Origin: ENR-C20 sp942493145
GTDB taxonomy: Bacteria > Bacillota > Clostridia > Acetivibrionales > DTU013
Reading direction: 5' to 3'
Length of the DNA: 64,000 bases
Assembly (NCBI GenBank): GCA_942493145.1
Contig: OW818679.1
Span: 1,426,001-1,490,000, forward strand
Shown here one piece after another: positions 53,225 to 61,501 of the stretch. The notes beneath the pieces are model-generated. The model saw nothing but the letters and a program-made list of their open reading frames with translations. It searched no databases and was not told where the DNA came from. The translations under genes and the position numbers were made by a program. Each line of letters starts with the position of its first letter. Within the stretch, counting starts at the first letter, position 1.

Positions 53225-54952
53225 ATGTTATTACAACTGAACATACGCAATATAGCACTTATTGATGAAGTGAGTATTGAGTTGGGTGACGGTCTTAACA
53301 TATTAACCGGAGAAACCGGAGCAGGCAAATCCATAATAATCGACTCCATCAATGCAATTCTTGGTGAGAGGGTCTCAAAGGACCTGATCAGGACGGGCAG
53401 GGACAGAGCTCTTGTTGAAGCCGTGTTTGTGGTGGACAACAACCGCTTTGAGGATGTCTTCGAAGAAACAGGGATAGAACCTGAGGAAGATGGTACTCTC
53501 ATCATCTCAAGAGAGTTCTCAATATCTGGCAAGAATACCTCCAGAATCAATGGTAAGATGGCAACTGTAACCATGGTGAAAAGCTTTGGAGAAAGGCTCA
53601 TTGACATTCACGGGCAGCACGACAACCAATCACTACTGAGGACTGAGAGTCATGCTGTTCTTCTGGATTCCTTCGGGGGAGAAAAGGTTAATAAGCTTAA
53701 GGAAGTATATTCGAAGCAGCTGACAGAGTACAGGGAGATTGGCAGTAAGCTCCGGGAGTTGACAGGGGGCTTTGGAGAGCGTGAAAAGAAGATAGACCTG
53801 TTGAAATACCAGATTGATGAGATACAGAAGGCAAAACTAAAAACAAACGAGGAAGAGGATCTGAACAGACAGCGTATACTACTGTCAAATTCAGAGAAGA
53901 TATCCGGTGCTCTTTCGGCTTCATATGAACTCCTGTTCTCAGGCAACAGTATAAAGAACTCCGCTGCCGACAATCTAAACGAGGCTTATGATGTGCTTCA
54001 GTCGATTTCAAAGCTTGATGATAAATACCAGAACATAGGCAACAAGCTCAACGACCTGATATTCCAGCTTGAGGACGTAATGGACGACATCCGCAGGGAG
54101 AGGGACGGAAACGAATATGATCCTGGACTCCTTGAGGAGATAGAGGAACGGCTGGATCTTATATTTAAACTGAAAAGAAAATATGGCGGGACAATTGCAG
54201 AAGTAATCCTTTACTGCAACAATTCGCAGGAACAGTTGGACGAACTCCATAGGAGCGAGGAGATAGCGTCTGGTTTGTACAAGCGTCTTGATCAGGCAGG
54301 CAGGGTACTGTACAGCACTGCTGAAGCGTTGAATTCAGAACGGAAGAAGGCCGCCGCTGTGTTGGAGGGGAAAATCACCGGCCAGCTGGACGACCTTGAA
54401 ATGAAAAAAGCTCAATTCAAAGTGGACATACAGTTTGATGATACGCAGCTTGAGGATGGGGGAAAGAGAAGGTTCGGACAGAACGGCCTGAATCGGACGG
54501 AGTTCCTTATATCGCCCAATGCGGGTGAACCTTTGAAGTCTCTTGCAAAAATAGCATCAGGCGGTGAAATGTCAAGGATTATGCTGGCTATAAAGAACAT
54601 CCTGGCAGATGTGGACAGCATACCAACCCTCATCTTTGACGAAATTGACATGGGAATAAGCGGAAAGGCCTCCCAGAGGGTGGGAGAGAAGCTTTCATAC
54701 ATATCCCGTAACCACCAGGTCATTTGTGTGACCCATCTTCCCCAGATTGCATGTATGGCCGACAATCATTTCATGATAGAAAAGATCTCTGGTGATGACA
54801 GTACACGAACAGTAGTGAGAAAGCTGGAAGAAGTCCAGTCAGCAGTTGAACTTGCGAGGATGCTCGGTGGAAGCGGTGAGTCGGAGACATCTCTTAAATA
54901 TGCTCAGGAACTGCTTGCAAATGCAATAGAGTTTAAAAATTCGAATAACTGA
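53225..54952 (+). CDS. recN: DNA repair protein RecN
   Basis: A 575-aa SMC-like protein for double-strand break repair. Walker A is LTGETGAGKSIIIDSI at the N-terminus. IDIHGQHDNQSLL is the Q-loop region, long coiled coils fill the middle, and ASGGEMSRIMLAIK with LIFDEIDMGISGKA closes the ATPase head. GGGGGAC precedes the ATG. Confidence 0.97.
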   Translation: MLLQLNIRNIALIDEVSIELGDGLNILTGETGAGKSIIIDSINAILGERVSKDLIRTGRDRALVEAVFVVDNNRFEDVFEETGIEPEEDGTLIISREFSISGKNTSRINGKMATVTMVKSFGERLIDIHGQHDNQSLLRTESHAVLLDSFGGEKVNKLKEVYSKQLTEYREIGSKLRELTGGFGEREKKIDLLKYQIDEIQKAKLKTNEEEDLNRQRILLSNSEKISGALSASYELLFSGNSIKNSAADNLNEAYDVLQSISKLDDKYQNIGNKLNDLIFQLEDVMDDIRRERDGNEYDPGLLEEIEERLDLIFKLKRKYGGTIAEVILYCNNSQEQLDELHRSEEIASGLYKRLDQAGRVLYSTAEALNSERKKAAAVLEGKITGQLDDLEMKKAQFKVDIQFDDTQLEDGGKRRFGQNGLNRTEFLISPNAGEPLKSLAKIASGGEMSRIMLAIKNILADVDSIPTLIFDEIDMGISGKASQRVGEKLSYISRNHQVICVTHLPQIACMADNHFMIEKISGDDSTRTVVRKLEEVQSAVELARMLGGSGESETSLKYAQELLANAIEFKNSNN

Positions 54953-54975
54953 AGAATATGAGAAACGTCCCAATT

Positions 54976-55014
54976 AAGGGGTAATCCTATGAATGGAATG
55001 GATTGCCTTTTTTG
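54976..55014 (+). terminator. Terminator after recN
   Basis: AAGGGGTAATCC-tatgaatggaat-GGATTGCCTT with small bulges, followed by TTTTTT. Confidence 0.75.
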
Positions 55015-55039
55015 TTGTCTCCATTTTCAAGCTCATCAC

Positions 55040-55070
55040 TGAATAATTCTTTTTTGTAAAGGCAAACTTA
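55040..55070 (+). promoter_or_regulatory. Possible sigma-F/G promoter of spoIVB
   Basis: TGAATAATT (55040-55048) and CAAACTTA (55063-55070) weakly match forespore sigma elements (GNATR, CATNNTA), about 55 bp before spoIVB. Bacillus spoIVB is transcribed by sigma-F and sigma-G. Confidence 0.3.
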
Positions 55071-55123
55071 CAAACAGGAATTATGATGACACATAAGCCG
55101 AATTACAGGACATGGAGGCATTG

Positions 55124-56425
55124 ATGAATAAAAGCAGGAATTTAAGTAAGATTTTTTTGGTATTGCTGCTATCGGTCCTGGTGGCTTCGTTATCTGCTTA
55201 TTTATATATTGTATCAAGTCTTCCCGGTGAATTAATACTTCTTGAGGGAAAAGACTATACTTACGATTTTGGGAACCCGTTTTCATACAAAATAAGCGCC
55301 GACAGGGAGGGGCTGCTTAAAGTGAACGGTGGTGGGATAACAGTTGCAGGCAGCAATATAAGTTTTTCAAGACCTGTATCCCTGTCTCCCGAAAGGACGG
55401 GCACCGTTAAGTTGAAGGTGCGGCTTTTCGGTCTGATGACCGTAAAAGTGATGCAGGTGGATATTGTCAACACAAAGGAGGTAGCAGCTTGCGGGAATAC
55501 GATCGGTGTAAAGCTGAAAATGGATGGGATAATGGTCATTGGTGTAGCGGATGTCGAAACGAAGGACGGTGGAAGCGCTGCCCCTTCAAAAAACAGCGGG
55601 ATCAAGCCAGGCGCGATAATTCACGCAGTGAATGGGAATGAAACCGACACTATTGACGAACTGGTTGAAGAAATCAGCGATAGCTCGGGTAAACCGTTAA
55701 AAATAAACTATACCCTTGGTACTCAGAAAATGGAGGCTTATCTTTCACCAGTCTTATCGGCAGAAGATAACATGTATCACATTGGGCTTTGGGTTAAGGA
55801 AGGTACTGCGGGAATCGGTACACTTACCTTTTTTGATCCTGAAACAGGATATTTCGGAGCCCTCGGACATGGTATCACCGATATGGATACCGGTATGTTG
55901 GTACCGATTGACAAAGGGGAAATACTTGAGTCGGATATTTTGGGGGTGCGAATCGGGAAAGCCGGAGTGCCTGGAGAATTGAAGGGGATTTTTGATGAGG
56001 AATCCATTCTGGGTACGATAATTAAAAACAATGAATCGGGTATTTATGGCAGCCTGATGGATCGAGGCAGATTAATGCAGGGGATAAAACTCTATCCCAT
56101 CGCTTTACGCACTGAGATATATGAAGGGCCTGCATTCATCCTGTCAAACATTGGTGGAAAGGAAATCAGGGAATTCAGCGTTGACATACAGAAAGTATCC
56201 AGACAGAATCTGAATGGTTCCAAGGGAATGGTAATCAAGGTTACAGACAGTGAGCTGCTGAAGGCTACCGGGGGCATTGTACAGGGAATGTCGGGCAGCC
56301 CGATCATACAGGACGGAAAGATAGTCGGTGCTGTGACACATGTGCTCGTAAACGATCCTACAAAAGGGTATGGCATATTCATTGAGGCAATGATCAGGAA
56401 TATTACCGGAAATAATGGAACATGA
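55124..56425 (+). CDS. spoIVB: SpoIVB serine peptidase (S55)
   Basis: Forespore-secreted protease that triggers pro-sigma-K processing. The 433-aa protein has an N-terminal membrane anchor (ILFLVLLLSV-like KIFLVLLLSVLVASLSAYLYIV) and a PDZ domain (SGIKPGAIIHAVNGNETDTIDEL). In the peptidase domain, catalytic His is in GALGHGITD and catalytic Ser in GIVQGMSGSPIIQDG. ATG 55124 is 5 nt from GGAGG; ATG 55112 is inside that site's context. Its last 12 codons (MIRNITGNNGT, stop) recur at 57955. Confidence 0.95.
   Translation: MNKSRNLSKIFLVLLLSVLVASLSAYLYIVSSLPGELILLEGKDYTYDFGNPFSYKISADREGLLKVNGGGITVAGSNISFSRPVSLSPERTGTVKLKVRLFGLMTVKVMQVDIVNTKEVAACGNTIGVKLKMDGIMVIGVADVETKDGGSAAPSKNSGIKPGAIIHAVNGNETDTIDELVEEISDSSGKPLKINYTLGTQKMEAYLSPVLSAEDNMYHIGLWVKEGTAGIGTLTFFDPETGYFGALGHGITDMDTGMLVPIDKGEILESDILGVRIGKAGVPGELKGIFDEESILGTIIKNNESGIYGSLMDRGRLMQGIKLYPIALRTEIYEGPAFILSNIGGKEIREFSVDIQKVSRQNLNGSKGMVIKVTDSELLKATGGIVQGMSGSPIIQDGKIVGAVTHVLVNDPTKGYGIFIEAMIRNITGNNGT
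56390..56425. repeat. Direct repeat, left copy (spoIVB 3' end)
   Basis: This is the last 36 nt of spoIVB, including its stop codon. It matches 57955-57990 at 33 of 36 positions. Confidence 0.92.
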
Positions 56426-56449
56426 CAGTTTCCTGAATGGAGGCAGCGT

Positions 56450-57928
56450 ATGTCAGTACCTGATAAAAGCTTTATAGATTATATCCTGGAATTTATTGAA
56501 AAACATTATTATTTATTCCTTTCGATAATATATTCTGTAGCCGCATTCAATCTTTTCTATAATTTGTGTAATGTCCCGATAAGCAGTTGGGATGAAGCAA
56601 GACATGGAATAAGTGCCTATGAAATGTTAAGGAATAACAACTATATAATAAACACGTTTGAATATACAACTGATTACTGGAATCTAAAACCGCCAATAAG
56701 CTTCTGGGCAATCTGTCTAGGTTACAAGCTCGCAGGTTTTAACGCTATGGGGCTAAGACTGTTTTCTGCAGTTGCAGCCATCATTACAATAATAGTGGTG
56801 ACATTATTCACAAAATACAGGAATGGTAAGCTTGCATCCCTGATATCAGCCTCGGTATTGGTGACATCTTCAAAATATATTATTTCTCATTGTGCCAGGA
56901 CAGGGGATGCAGATTCTATCTTTGTATTATTCTTTACACTTGCATTAGTTTCAGTTTCACTTATTGAACGTAACATTAATTGGCTTTATTTTTCTGGACT
57001 TTTTACAGCGTTGGCGTTTCTGACAAAAAGCTGGCACGCATTAAGTATTGTCGCAATCACAGGTATTTATCTGTTGATCAGTAAAGCATTTTTAAAAATC
57101 AGCATAAAAAAGTATTTGATTTATATTTCAACGATGGGTTTTCCTATAATATTGTGGGGGATTGGAAGATACTCGATGGATGGCTTTGCTTTCTTCAAAA
57201 AGATGATAAGCTTTGACCTTCTGGACAGATCCACAAAAACCCTGGAGGGTCATATAGGGGGGCCGGATTATTATCTCCATTCACTTGAACGTGGTTATTC
57301 CAGTTGGGGAATTGTACTTTTCATCTCAGTAATTGCATACCTTTTTTGTTACGCAGGGGAAGAACCGGATAAAAGTAACAGAAACTATATTTCCCTAATG
57401 GTTCTATGGATTTCAATACCTTTGATGATTTATAATTTGGCAAGTACTAAAATAGACTGGTATATATTATATATTTATCCCGCCCTTGCAATAAGCATTG
57501 GCGGGCTTTCTGGCAAGTTGTTAAGAGGCACCCGCAGAAATGAAGTTATTCAGTTGATATTATGTCTTGGAATTTTATTCTCGCTGTATAAATATGAAAG
57601 AATAATTCAAATTAAAGTTACGAATTATTACCCTGATAATATTCAGCAAACAATCAGGAGGATTGAAGAAAAAAAAGAGTATATTCATGCAAATATATAT
57701 ACACAGTATCTTAATAATAATACAAATCATTGGAGACAATGTGATGTGCTTGCAGCCGAATTGTATGCAGATCTGATACCGAAGGAAGGAGGTCTTGAGA
57801 CATTCTTGAAGGATAAAAGCAATACGCTTCTGATAGTACCCAAGTCTCAGGAATACCTGGATATGATCAAAAGAAGGAAGCTAAATATAATTATTGAAGG
57901 AGATGAGGTTTTGATACTGGGTAAATAG
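56450..57928 (+). CDS. GT39-like membrane glycosyltransferase (PMT/ArnT type)
   Basis: The 492-aa protein has about ten membrane helices. The first loop carries SSWDEARHGISAYEML, the DE/Asp-Glu motif of the PMT/ArnT fold, followed by WNLKPPISFWAICLGYKLAG. It transfers a sugar from a polyprenyl-phosphate donor to protein, lipid or wall polymer outside the membrane. Base composition is visibly more AT-rich than in its neighbours (runs such as AATTATTATATTATATATT-like stretches, many ATA codons). It lies between spoIVB and spo0A, which are adjacent in Bacillus, and is flanked by a 36-bp direct repeat. GGAGGC precedes the ATG. Confidence 0.87.
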   Translation: MSVPDKSFIDYILEFIEKHYYLFLSIIYSVAAFNLFYNLCNVPISSWDEARHGISAYEMLRNNNYIINTFEYTTDYWNLKPPISFWAICLGYKLAGFNAMGLRLFSAVAAIITIIVVTLFTKYRNGKLASLISASVLVTSSKYIISHCARTGDADSIFVLFFTLALVSVSLIERNINWLYFSGLFTALAFLTKSWHALSIVAITGIYLLISKAFLKISIKKYLIYISTMGFPIILWGIGRYSMDGFAFFKKMISFDLLDRSTKTLEGHIGGPDYYLHSLERGYSSWGIVLFISVIAYLFCYAGEEPDKSNRNYISLMVLWISIPLMIYNLASTKIDWYILYIYPALAISIGGLSGKLLRGTRRNEVIQLILCLGILFSLYKYERIIQIKVTNYYPDNIQQTIRRIEEKKEYIHANIYTQYLNNNTNHWRQCDVLAAELYADLIPKEGGLETFLKDKSNTLLIVPKSQEYLDMIKRRKLNIIIEGDEVLILGK

Positions 57929-57954
57929 CTGCCTGCATACTCAGCTTTTTGGCG

Positions 57955-57990
57955 ATGATCAGTAATATTACCGGAAATAATGGTACATAA
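57955..57990. repeat. Direct repeat, right copy
   Basis: It encodes MISNITGNNGT and a TAA stop if read in the spoIVB frame, against MIRNITGNNGT and TGA in the left copy. Three substitutions separate the copies. It lies 27 bp after the GT39 gene stop. Confidence 0.92.
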
Positions 57991-58134
57991 TAAGGAAATC
58001 TATTACAGGTGTCAATATTTTTTATAATAAGGTTTATAAATTGGAAAAGCAGTAAATAAAGGGATTGCAGGGAATATATTCTTATGAATCAGGTACTATA
58101 TTAAACTATTCCTGTTAAAATTTAGAAGTCATAC

Positions 58135-58163
58135 TTGAAAATTTGTCGAAACAAAAATATAAT
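58135..58163 (+). promoter_or_regulatory. spo0A promoter with Spo0A box in the spacer
   Basis: TTGAAA (58135-58140) and TATAAT (58158-58163) are spaced 17 bp. TTGTCGAA (58143-58150), a perfect 0A-box core, sits in the spacer. Binding of phosphorylated Spo0A there would affect its own transcription. AGGAGGGGG at 58192 precedes the start codon. Confidence 0.7.
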
Positions 58164-58207
58164 GTTATACATATTGATGAGCAAGACTATTAGGAGGGGG
58201 TATTAGC

Positions 58208-59011
58208 TTGGTGGAAAAGAAGATTCAGATTGTCATCGCAGATGATAACAAGGAATTTGGGGACATACTTTTTGAATATCTTAGCAGTCAATCGGACTTG
58301 GAAGTTGTGGGAATGGCCAGGGATGGAGTTGAAGCCCTTGATATGATCATTGCCAAAACTCCGGATATCGCAATCCTTGACATAATTATGCCTCACCTCG
58401 ATGGTCTTGGTGTACTTGAAAAGCTTAATGCAATTCAGATGAAAAAGCGTCCGCTTTTCATAATACTATCTGCAGTCGGTCAGGACAAGATAACTCAGAG
58501 GGCACTGGCACTCGGTGCCGAATATTACATAGTCAAACCTTTTGATATGGATGTCCTTGTTTCAAGGATCAGGCAATTGAAGGAAAACTACCATTCTTCG
58601 ATAATCAGATCCGACTATGTTCCCGAAAACAGACCAATGCCACGTACTCATTCCCAGAGGAACCTTGAGGTTGAGGTGACCAGTATCATGCACGAGATTG
58701 GGGTACCTGCGCATATCAAAGGATATCAGTATTTAAGGGATGCAATAATGATGGTAGTGAAGGATCTTGATGTCATAAACTCAATTACAAAACAGCTTTA
58801 TCCAAACATCGCACATGAATACAACACAACGCCCAGCAGGGTTGAACGCGCCATAAGGCACGCAATAGAGGTAGCATGGGGCAGAGGCCAGGTTGAAGCC
58901 ATTGATGCACTCTTTGGGTACACAGTAAGCCTTGGCAAAGGTAAACCGACGAATTCCGAGTTCATCGCCATGGTCGCAGACAAATTAAGGTTGGAGATGA
59001 AAGTCGGCTGA
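58208..59011 (+). CDS. spo0A: Sporulation master regulator Spo0A
   Basis: The 267-aa protein has a receiver domain (IVIADDNKEF; phosphorylated Asp in PDIAILDIIMPHLDG; Lys in YIVKPFDM). A variable linker follows, then the Spo0A DNA-binding domain (TSIMHEIGVPAHIKGYQYLR, NTTPSRVERAIRHAIEVAWGRG). The start is TTG 58208 or GTG 58211 after AGGAGGGGG. Its place after spoIVB is the classical one, apart from the GT39 insertion. Confidence 0.97.
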   Translation: MVEKKIQIVIADDNKEFGDILFEYLSSQSDLEVVGMARDGVEALDMIIAKTPDIAILDIIMPHLDGLGVLEKLNAIQMKKRPLFIILSAVGQDKITQRALALGAEYYIVKPFDMDVLVSRIRQLKENYHSSIIRSDYVPENRPMPRTHSQRNLEVEVTSIMHEIGVPAHIKGYQYLRDAIMMVVKDLDVINSITKQLYPNIAHEYNTTPSRVERAIRHAIEVAWGRGQVEAIDALFGYTVSLGKGKPTNSEFIAMVADKLRLEMKVG

Positions 59012-59040
59012 CGATCTAAATCTCTAAAAGATAAGCCTAT

Positions 59041-59096
59041 AAACACCACATATTTTTCGGTTGAAGAAACGTAAAATATGGAGGTGTTTTTGTTTT
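59041..59096 (+). terminator. Terminator of spo0A
   Basis: AAACACCACATATTTT pairs with AAAATATGGAGGTGTTT (small bulge), followed by TTGTTTTTTG. Confidence 0.9.
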
Positions 59097-59190
59097 TTGT
59101 TTATTGATAACATAAAAAAGGAATTATGCAATTAATGTCGAATACCAAGTACTACAGTAAAAACTACTTTGTGGAAGGAAAAAGGATAAT

Positions 59191-59940
59191 ATGATACTTG
59201 CCAGAGAAATATCGGGAAAAGCTGAAGAGACAGTAAATGCTATAAAATTAACATTAAGCAAGCCAGTCATATATGCAAAGATTAGTGATGAAAACGGCGA
59301 AATCGGCAAATATGAAGATGGTAAGGACAATTATTTTGTATGGGTAGATGATACTCTTCCAGATGAGGCATTTGAAATAAATGTGGTTCATCAGCTATTA
59401 CATTTGCAACAAATAAGCAGAGGGTTTCCTTTTACAAAAGCAATCAGTGAGCATACAGATGGAGACGTTAACTTTGCTGCCTCGTTTTCTAACTTGTTCA
59501 ATGATATTATTATGGATTTGGAAGTGGAACATAGGTTAAAAGAAGAATATAACTATGATACAACATACTTTACATCTAAAAGACTGGGATATTTCAAAAA
59601 TATACGGGACGGTGGTTATAAGAAATTTGCCAACAATAGTTTTCTTCAAAGAATAACCGGTGTGCGGCTGGGAGTATATTCATACTTTGCACCGACTGAA
59701 TTATCAGATGAAATGTGTGAGTGCTTCTCAACAGAGTATCCCAATATTATCGATATAGCCAATAGAATTAAGGCTATAGCTGCTGCTAATAATTTTAATG
59801 ATCCTGATGGTATGTCAGAAGCATTGAAAAAGATGCTTGTATATCTAAAGGTTAGTCAATATATAAAAATTGGTTATAAAAATGATTGGTATTTTTATGA
59901 TGCAGCTCGGGATAGGTGGACAATTGATTCTGGCAGGTAA
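59191..59940 (+). CDS. Hypothetical protein with HQxxH zincin-like motif
   Basis: A 249-aa soluble protein I do not recognise. INVVHQLLHLQQISRGF near residues 65-81 has the spacing of a zincin active-site helix, but Gln replaces the catalytic Glu of HExxH. IIMDLEVEHRL about 40 residues later could supply a third ligand. Either it is an inactive protease relative or the match is accidental. AAGGAAAAAGGATA precedes the ATG. ATGTCGAA (59135-59142) upstream resembles a Spo0A box. It appears monocistronic. Confidence 0.7.
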   Translation: MILAREISGKAEETVNAIKLTLSKPVIYAKISDENGEIGKYEDGKDNYFVWVDDTLPDEAFEINVVHQLLHLQQISRGFPFTKAISEHTDGDVNFAASFSNLFNDIIMDLEVEHRLKEEYNYDTTYFTSKRLGYFKNIRDGGYKKFANNSFLQRITGVRLGVYSYFAPTELSDEMCECFSTEYPNIIDIANRIKAIAAANNFNDPDGMSEALKKMLVYLKVSQYIKIGYKNDWYFYDAARDRWTIDSGR

Positions 59941-59985
59941 AGCTCTCTTCCGTTATCTGAGATAACGACTGAAGGAAAATAGCCC

Positions 59986-60030
59986 TGAAATAAATAAAAC
60001 CAGTGGACAACCGTTATGGTTGTCCGCTGG
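59986..60030 (-). terminator. Terminator of the minus-strand small gene
   Basis: CCAGTGGACAACC-gttat-GGTTGTCCGCTGG (60000-60030) is a 13-bp stem with one G-T pair. On the minus strand it is followed by TTTTATTTATTT. Confidence 0.8.
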
Positions 60031-60071
60031 AAAAATATATAAATATTTTATTTGAACCGTTTACCTGAAAA

Positions 60072-60347
60072 TTAGATTTCTTTCATTTTACCTGTATTCG
60101 CTGTATAATCAGGGTTTAACATTAATGTGGTATGATCTTTTTGGCGAGTTGCCTTTCCTGACATTGAGCATACGCTTATGTTACCTTTGATGCCTAAAAT
60201 CTTTTCTGGAATTTCCTTGTCTTTGTAATAGTCGGTTACTTTCATCAGTGTATCGGGACCATCTTCCAAAGCCACTAACAAATTAATCGGATGATGACCA
60301 GTTGGGCAAACATCTTCACATGTGACTTCCACAGAATACTTTTTCAA
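60072..60347 (-). CDS. Small hypothetical protein
   Basis: A 91-aa frame with a well-placed terminator at its 3' end. It starts MKKYSVEVTCEDVCPTGHHP; CEDVCPTGH could bind metal. The rest alternates polar and hydrophobic residues and lacks membrane helices. GGGTGACAG-type sequence precedes the ATG, a weak ribosome site. I do not recognise a family or function. Confidence 0.6.
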   Translation of the reverse strand: MKKYSVEVTCEDVCPTGHHPINLLVALEDGPDTLMKVTDYYKDKEIPEKILGIKGNISVCSMSGKATRQKDHTTLMLNPDYTANTGKMKEI

Positions 60348-60464
60348 TTTTCTGTCACCCCTTACTACAATTTTTATCTAAATAGTACCATATAACTGAT
60401 GGAATTGAAATAGTCAGAACATATTATTTAGTTTTATATCTAACTAATATTTATAAATAAAAAA

Positions 60465-61379
60465 CTAATGCTCAAGAAATGTAACAGCATATAAAATATC
60501 ATCCGGTACCGGAGCTGCTATCGTCACAGGTTCGCCTGTTACCGGATGGATGAATGAGACCGAACGGGAGTGGAGTGCCTGACGGTCTATTATTTTGATA
60601 GTGGTTTGTCCATTATCAGCCTGAAGCGCCGGGTAAAGGGTGTCGCCAAGCAGCGGATGACCGGTGGCCTGGCAATGGACCCGGATCTGGTGGGTCCTTC
60701 CGGTCTCAAGGATAAATTTAAGCAGGGTTGTGTCCCGGAGCCGTTTGAGCACCTCATAATGCGTCACCGAAGGAGCACCAGAGGGTGAAGTGTGCCTCAG
60801 CATTATACTGTCGGGCTTTCTCTCAATGGGAAGGTTGATTGTGCCCGAATCGTCTTCCATGATGCCATGGACTATGCCTATGTATTCCTTGTTGAAGGAG
60901 TGATCCTTCATCTGCCTTATAAGTACTTCCTGTGCAAACTGGTTCAATGCAAAGATGATGATGCCTGTAGTATCCCTGTCCAACCTGCTGACCGGCCTTA
61001 TTTTTGTTTTGATGCCTTTGCCAAGCAGATAATACATGACTGCGTTGGCTATTGTGCCGGACTGGTGGTTCCATGTCGGATGAACGACAGTATTCGGAGG
61101 TTTGTTGATTACGAGCAGGCTTTCATCCTCATACAAAATATCGATAGGAACGTCCTCTGGGACAATATCTTCATTGGTATCGTCAAACTCGACCCTGGCC
61201 ATGACGATATCACCATCTTCAACGCATTTATTTACATAAACGGGAATTCCGTTGCAAAAAAGCTGGCTTGAGTATTTAAGGCGCTTGACAAGTCTCTCCG
61301 AAAGGCCAAGTCGTTGTTTTAATATGAATTTCACTGTTTTCGATGCATCCTCATTGGATACTTTATGGCTTAATTCCAA
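60465..61379 (-). CDS. RluA-family 23S/tRNA pseudouridine synthase
   Basis: A 304-aa enzyme with an N-terminal S4-like domain (FILKQRLGLSERLVKRLKY). The RluA catalytic domain has INKPPNTVVHPT and RPVSRLDRDTTGIIIFA, with the catalytic Asp in RLDRDTTG. EYIGIVHG and ETGRTHQIRVHCQATGHPLLGD follow. RluB/D-type position specificity cannot be assigned. Monocistronic on the minus strand. Confidence 0.93.
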   Translation of the reverse strand: MELSHKVSNEDASKTVKFILKQRLGLSERLVKRLKYSSQLFCNGIPVYVNKCVEDGDIVMARVEFDDTNEDIVPEDVPIDILYEDESLLVINKPPNTVVHPTWNHQSGTIANAVMYYLLGKGIKTKIRPVSRLDRDTTGIIIFALNQFAQEVLIRQMKDHSFNKEYIGIVHGIMEDDSGTINLPIERKPDSIMLRHTSPSGAPSVTHYEVLKRLRDTTLLKFILETGRTHQIRVHCQATGHPLLGDTLYPALQADNGQTTIKIIDRQALHSRSVSFIHPVTGEPVTIAAPVPDDILYAVTFLEH

Positions 61380-61501
61380 TCAAATCACCACGACAATGTT
61401 ATACCAGCACGATCTAAAAAGCAAGATATAAGGCATTGTAAAGTAACGATGTCTCAGATAAAATGAATAGATAGATGTATAACCGGGAGGATAGCATATA
61501 A

